This document shows, piece after piece, positions 34,848 through 35,205 of a stretch of DNA of 35,205 nt. This stretch comes from Acetobacteraceae bacterium. GTDB lineage: Bacteria > Pseudomonadota > Alphaproteobacteria > Acetobacterales > Acetobacteraceae. Each line of letters begins with the position of its first letter. Position 1 is the first letter of the stretch. The notes beneath the pieces were generated by a model that saw only the letters and a program-made list of their open reading frames with translations, was not told where the DNA came from and did no database searches. The stretch covers positions 1-35,205 of the forward strand of contig JANWXJ010000093.1 of NCBI GenBank assembly GCA_025055335.1, written 5' to 3'. A program made the position numbers and the translations under genes.

Positions 34848-35205
34848 GGCGCGGCCTCGACCGCGCGGCGGCTGTCGGAGGTGCTGGTCGCGTGCGTCGC
34901 CGAAGGGGCCGCCCTCGGCTTCCTGCGCCCGCCTGCGCGCGAGCATGCCGCGGCCTTCTGGCAGGAGAGGGCCGCGCGCCTGGCCGCCGGACGCGCTGTG
35001 CAGTTCGCCGCCTGGAGCGGCGGCGTGCTGGCCGGCGCCGTCACGCTCCGGCTCGACATGCCGGAGAAGCGGCGGCACCGGGCCGTTCTCTCGGACCTGA
35101 TGGCGCATCCGGCCTTCCGCCGCCGCGGCCTCGGGCGTGCGCTGCTGCGCGCGGCGGAGGGACCCGGCGCGGGCGGCGGGGCGGCGGCTGCTCGTCCTCG
35201 AGGCG
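34848..35205 (+). pseudogene. GNAT N-acetyltransferase-like coding region, apparently frame-disrupted (or containing a sequence error), truncated by window end
   Basis: Frame reads AASTARRLSEVLVACVAEGAALGFLRPPAREHAAAFWQERAARLAAGRAVQFAAWSGGVLAGAVTLRLDMPEKRRHRAVLSDLMAHPAFRRRGLGRALLRAAE, then the family-like continuation DPARAAGRRLLVLEA lies in another frame; no ATG/GTG/TTG at the expected start. Confidence 0.5.

Overview
High-GC (alphaproteobacterial, Acetobacteraceae-like by codon and protein flavour) chromosomal window, densely coding. Left to right: the C-terminal tail of a probable Bug/TctC-type solute-binding protein; an SH3/glycine-zipper lipoprotein followed by a secreted WD40-caspase (C14) protein (+); a complete branched-chain amino acid ABC transporter livKGFHM (-); glycogen genes glgP-glgC-glgA (-); a MacA-MacB-NodT tripartite efflux set (-); a TRAP transporter dctP-dctQ-dctM (-), divergent from an M24 peptidase and an isocitrate lyase/PEP mutase-family lyase (+); SelO (+), convergent and overlapping with glgB (-); an isolated four-gene phage-tail/tailspike-like module (-) with no visible integrase, capsid or terminase; two tandem paralogous class I aminotransferases (+); and a GNAT acetyltransferase-like fragment that looks frame-disrupted at the window edge. 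Most of the window is ordinary metabolism and transport. The points most worth a second look are the WD40-caspase/lipoprotein pair with an apparent CTG start, the orphan tailspike module, the NodT reading frame that runs out of frame into glgP across two small hairpins, and the apparent GNAT frameshift. No tRNA, rRNA or CRISPR array was recognised. All assignments are from reading translations, not from database searches.
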